Origin: Arthrobotrys musiformis
Lineage: Eukaryota; Ascomycota; Orbiliomycetes; Orbiliales; Orbiliaceae
NCBI GenBank assembly: GCA_036971715.1
Contig: JAVHJL010000008.1
Location: 1,054,001 to 1,118,000 of the forward strand
Length of the DNA stretch: 64,000 nucleotides
Direction: 5' to 3'
Part shown: piece after piece, positions 59,786 to 64,000 of the stretch
Layout of the letters: every line of letters begins with the position of its first letter
Position numbering within the stretch: the first letter of the stretch is position 1
Program-made: the position numbers and the translations under genes
The notes under the pieces: generated by a model
The model's database searches: none
What the model was told of the DNA's origin: nothing
What the model saw: only the letters and a program-made list of their open reading frames with translations

Positions 59786-62700
59786 TTTTGTAGAGTTGAT
59801 TTGGAGGGCTGGAGGTTTTCGGAGGTTTGGGGTGGGAGTGGTTATAGTAGCTTTGGAATCTGGGGAAAGGTTGAGTTGGAAGCTGTCGAGTTAGCGCAAA
59901 ATGGTCGGAGGTATTTTGATGTATTTGTTTGAAGGTTATGTGTGCAAGAAGATGGGAGGAAGAGGGAGAGGGAGAGGAAGGGAGGAAGGTAAAGGTGGAG
60001 GGAGGAAGAAGAGGAAGAAGAGGAAGAGGAAGAAGGTAGAAAAAGGCCTGTTGGTTGGATAATCAGGGAATGATGCAGGCAGCGGAATTAGTCATGGGTG
60101 ATGGGGCAACAAGGGAACGAGGGATGAGGGGGGCGGGGTCGGTCTCTCTGTGTCTTTGCTCTGTCTCCGGTTCTGAGTCGGTTGCCTGTCCGCCTGTCTG
60201 CCTCTGCCTCTGCACGGCACCGCCCTGCGCTGCTTGTTTCTATGCAAACAGCCTTCAGCTCCCGGTCTGGAAGCCAACGAGGATCAAACGAGGATCAAAC
60301 GCGCCCGGGAAAGCGAGCCAGGTACACAGCTGCTTGCTGCTTGCTGCTTGCTGCACAGCTGATTAGAGCTGGCGTGGTTGGTCCGTTGGTCGAGTCACCA
60401 CACAAAACGGCTGCAATCGTGATGACGAAAAGAGCCGGCACTAACGGCTCCTTAGGAATGTATGTAGGTATGCACTCGAACTAGAACTTACTGGAAGGTT
60501 GGTGACGGTGCTGGACTTTGAGCTGAGCTGAGCGATAGTCTATCGGAGGATGTCTTGTCGGTCGATAGGGGAGGGAGAGAGAGAAAGAGAGAAGCTTAGG
60601 GGAGGGAGCCTGGGGAGCTTGCTTTATTAGGAGCCAAAGCAGCGTGATACGTAATCACGGGGACAGTCCGCTAATCAAATCACACTTGCTCCGACTGCTG
60701 TCATGTCACAACTTTCCAACCACTCAACTCATTTTCAGCTTCTGACTAACTCCAGTTGCTTCTAGCTTCGAATTTGTTCAAGCAGTTTGGGATTTCGGTA
60801 CGTAAATATATAATGCATACATACAAATAACTCCAACTCACTAACCACTCCTAGCGAGAAGTGTTCCTGTTAGGTGTTCCTGCATCTTTATCTATATAGC
60901 TATAGCTTAGCTCCTGATACATAAGCGCAGGAAGCGTCGGGTTGAAACATATACCGATGAAAGATGCCAGCATTGATAATTAATACGCCAATGGTTGGGT
61001 GTATAAGGTACCTATCTAAAGTATCAGTTGCACCTCTGGCGCCCGAACCCCTTTTCTTTATCGTGACTCCATTGCAGGCTCATGGGCTTGTGCATAGCGC
61101 AGTTCATACTATGATTCATCGGAACCGCAAAAGTCCAGGTCTCCGAGTCATAATACCGTAAACTCTCATGCAATCTTAATTATGAGTTTGTAGAGCAATG
61201 TCGTATATTGTTGCGGGTTTGTATGTTCCACAGATCACATGTGGTGTAATACGGTTCTGGCTACCGATATACCCGGGTCTAGGGGGAGAGTGAGAACAGA
61301 CGACAATACGTTCTATACCGATGTTAAATGATCTCGATATGTTTTTGTAGACACGGATATAATCATGGCCGGTGTTAATTAATCCTGTTCACGGGCCTCT
61401 TTCGCTCTATGGTTGAACCTTTCTTTCTTTCTTTTTTTTATTTAAAAAAAAAGAACATTTACTCCCCTAGAGCCATAGACTGATAGATACCACAGTAAGA
61501 AATATTATTCCATATGAAAATCGGTGCCTATAGCTAGTATAATAAACCCTCTGTGTCTGGGGAATACTTGGACGGAAACACGTGTATGTTGAATTCAATG
61601 GAGAGCAGATAGCTCATGAATACGTTGTCCCGCAAAGTCTCGGTTCCACTGTGAAAGCAGTAGCCTTTAAAAAAATGATATAGCAACCCAAAGACGGCAT
61701 ATGTTACGCAAAATCGCACCGAGCATACGTTACACATTCAATGGGGTTCAGCGCACAGTTGTCGTCTACACGCCATGGACATGAGCATCGAGGTCAGATA
61801 ACGCTTTCGAAGTTGGGATGCCAAATTCTCCTATTGGTCACCGGACCAAACCTATCGGAGTAGCAAGCAGGATACTAGGCCTTCTACGGAGTAAAGCAGC
61901 AGCATCCGCTCCGCGCCATAGTTAGATCGATATAAACCACTAACCTTAATCGATCTTCATAGCGTGGAATCCGGGAAGCTAGCGTAAAAATACAACACCA
62001 CCAACAAAGTCTAAAATACGTCCTATCGGTCAGTATATCGTTTAGTTGGACCGAAGTGTAGCTAGCAGGAGACAACCGAGGTCCGTGGTAGTACAATGTC
62101 GTGTTATCCATATTCTATAGTTGACATGTACTACTCCCCAATGCTTGAATGTCTAGCGATATCGGATTCAACACGCACTGTCGCCACCCCACCGGTTGCA
62201 AATACTCCGTCTTACAAATGACATGGCTTTTGAGCAGCAGCGCAGACCAATAAAACACATTCGACGATATTCTCTATCAATTCTTGAGAATCTACGATAA
62301 GAGGGGGTCGTTTTGCGGCTTGTTGTGCATGTATGTCCGTAGTCTGTATCGTAACAGCCGTACAGGAGCCCGAAGCATATAGACCTATAAATATACGAAG
62401 CACCTAACACACTGTCATTTGACGCCCAGGAATGTAGATGTTGTATCTACTATAGACCTCGATCTAGCCTCTTATAATATGCGTAGTGTTGAATATGTTG
62501 TATTGTGGGGTGGTTTCCTTTGTCCACGCCGGTTAGCCGGATAATGGAAAAACATTGATCCATTTTGTCTAATATTAGTGACACTTGCATTCGATTGTGA
62601 CATGCACTCTGCTCTCCGGATTTAATCTCCGGTGTGGGGAATTGTAAAAGTCCATGCTTAAGGTCTCACAATCATAGGAATGTCGGTTTCAACATCGATA

Positions 62701-63050
62701 TTCAATTAATCTTAAGACGAGGATGTGCAATTCCTTTTCCAGATATACACGTAGCTCCTTGGCCGTAATTGTTGCTCCGGCATTTCGGGAGGGTCTATTA
62801 CCGGGTCTAGTCTTGTTCCGAGTACCAGGTCCACTGAAAGTCGTCCAGACTCGCCTGGAACAGTCGATATTGGGCCTTTGGGTATTGAAAGGCACTGGTG
62901 TCGTTGAATGGGTTTCTGATATTGGGGCTTGCCAATACGCCTGCACGTGTCGCACGAGCTCCAAACGTCTAACTCGGCCGCGCCTATTCTATATTCGTAG
63001 ATTTACTCAAAACTTTATCATAAAATGTGTCAAATAGATCATTCTATTAT

Positions 63051-63417
63051 ATATCTAATGAAGGTGAGTATCTATATCTTTCCTCTATTGTACAATAAAT
63101 CATTCCTAGAGATCGTCTTAAGACAAATACGATCGATCGAGGAAGACAGAAAAATAACAAATAGTAGTAAAGTACATTGATTATAACCCTAATGTTCGGA
63201 AGATAAGCTGTAGTGAAGTATGTGAATGTCTTAGTATGGTGGATGGGATGTGTAGGATAAAGTATAGAAGGTAATATGGGGAATGAGGTATCTGGAGGTC
63301 TTGGTGTGATAGAAGAGATGTGTAAGATGAGGTATAAATTGAGCTAGCTGACCAGCCTGTAATATAATAAGAGATGAGGAGGCGACCCAACCACAAGAAT
63401 ATCTAATGAAGGTGAGT
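63051..63417. repeat. Pair of 19-bp direct repeats 348 bp apart
   Basis: ATATCTAATGAAGGTGAGT occurs at 63051-63069 and again at 63399-63417. The next eight or so bases are similar apart from transitions. The tandem repeat lies between the copies. Confidence 0.8.
63219..63338. repeat. Diverged tandem repeat, period 70 bp
   Basis: Two 50-base copies (63219-63268 and 63289-63338) align without gaps. By my hand count they have 13 differences, of which 10 are A/G transitions. Similarity extends a little upstream of each copy. Confidence 0.7.
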
Positions 63418-63807
63418 GTTTATATTCACTACACCTTCGACTGCCGATATTCAGTAATAAGCCAAGCGGACCACCTATTTGAACAGCGCGCGCGGGGGGC
63501 CCGACCCAACCTGCCTAGGTGCCCCCCAGCGCCACCCACGCTACCCTCAAGATTTCTCGTCAGACCCGAGAAACCTAGATAGAAATGAAACCATTCTACC
63601 CGGACATGGTGCATTTCCCATCTTTTGTTATCGATCCGACTCGTGGATATCACCGTCCTCAGGATGTTTTGACATCCACGCCGGACGGGAAGGAGAACGA
63701 GATCTTTTGTCTTTTTCAAACAAAAGAGTTTCAGCAACATTTTTTAAACGCTGCCGTATGAACCATTCCGGCACCAGGCCAATATACAGTTGTACATTAA
63801 CCTAGTG

Positions 63808-63963
63808 GCCGGAAAATTTGCGCATTTTCGGCGGGACCATGGGACAGCCAACCAGAGGTTGGTGTATCACTTGACATTGGCACTGGCACACGGTAGCATG
63901 CACAGTCGCGGGCTTCGCTTTCGAACGAAGCCCGGCCCAGACCAGATCCTGCATGTCGCAGGA
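63808..63963. other. Cluster of four stem-loops
   Basis: Four hairpins lie within 156 bases: 63808-63832 (10 pairs with one bulge, loop TTGCGC), 63848-63862 (CCAACC/GGTTGG, loop AGA), 63909-63934 (9 pairs, CGGGCTTCG/CGAAGCCCG) and 63947-63963 (TCCTGC/GCAGGA). This may be a structured RNA or the end of a mobile element; neither is proven. Confidence 0.55.
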
Positions 63964-64000
63964 GCTAGACCCCCAACCATCAGGATGGAGGGTATATTAG

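Larger units (their letters stand above)
59786..64000. other. ATG8 upstream region and gene-free right end
   Basis: 4.2 kb without a supportable gene. Near ATG8 there is GA-rich plus-strand sequence (CT-rich in the ATG8 sense), with GGAAGA repeats at 60000-60040 and CTGCTTG repeats at 60330-60352. From 60.8 to 63.4 kb the DNA is A+T-rich, with a decayed tandem repeat and a short direct repeat. At about 63485 it changes abruptly to a GC-rich patch, followed by a hairpin cluster. Confidence 0.5.

Noticed and set aside
63429..63805. Opposed frames of 103 and 108 codons at the right end
   Set aside because: Both are short, overlap each other, and their Gly/Arg/Pro content simply reflects the GC-rich patch.

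Overview
This window is nuclear DNA from a filamentous ascomycete (Pezizomycotina). The evidence is short (about 50-150 bp) GT-AG introns with CTAAC/CTGAC-type branch sites, CT-rich leaders, a trifunctional GATase-IGPS-PRAI tryptophan gene, a fungal P-type H+-ATPase, Nup188, Seb1/Nrd1 and Nce101. The genus cannot be fixed by eye. I recognise 14 protein-coding genes, all but one with introns. I rebuilt the exons by hand, and every model closes in frame. No tRNA, rRNA, CRISPR array or intact transposon is visible.

Layout: 1-6.1 kb holds a HAD-family phosphatase gene (minus) among intergenic DNA rich in TATG/TACC tetranucleotides, including a 171-bp (GTAT)n tract. 6.1-31.4 kb is gene-dense: phosphoinositide phospholipase C (plus), NUP188 (minus), TRP1-type tryptophan gene (plus, divergent from NUP188, with a TGACTCA site upstream), GGC1 mitochondrial GTP/GDP carrier (minus), PCF11 (plus), ADK1 adenylate kinase (minus), the micro-gene NCE101 (plus) and PEX16 (plus). 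33.1-36.1 kb is PMA1 (minus), with a long CT-rich leader and probably a roughly 2-kb 5' UTR intron. 36.1-48.9 kb has no gene I can support. 48.9-59.8 kb holds SEB1/NRD1 (minus), mitochondrial citrate synthase (plus), RPN8 (minus) and ATG8 (minus). 59.8-64 kb is gene-free, with a decayed tandem repeat and a cluster of strong hairpins at the right end.

The genes are housekeeping genes from separate pathways: lipid signalling, nuclear pore, tryptophan synthesis, mitochondrial nucleotide transport and citrate formation, mRNA 3'-end formation and termination (Pcf11 and Seb1, both with CTD-interacting domains), peroxisome biogenesis, proton pumping, proteasome and autophagy. I see no biosynthetic cluster and no convincing new multi-gene system. 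The most interesting non-genic signals are a 90-bp multibranch inverted-repeat structure at 32461-32550, the hairpin cluster at 63808-63963, the PMA1 last-exon arrangement, the CPC1/Gcn4 site of the tryptophan gene, and a possible GC-AG intron in NUP188.
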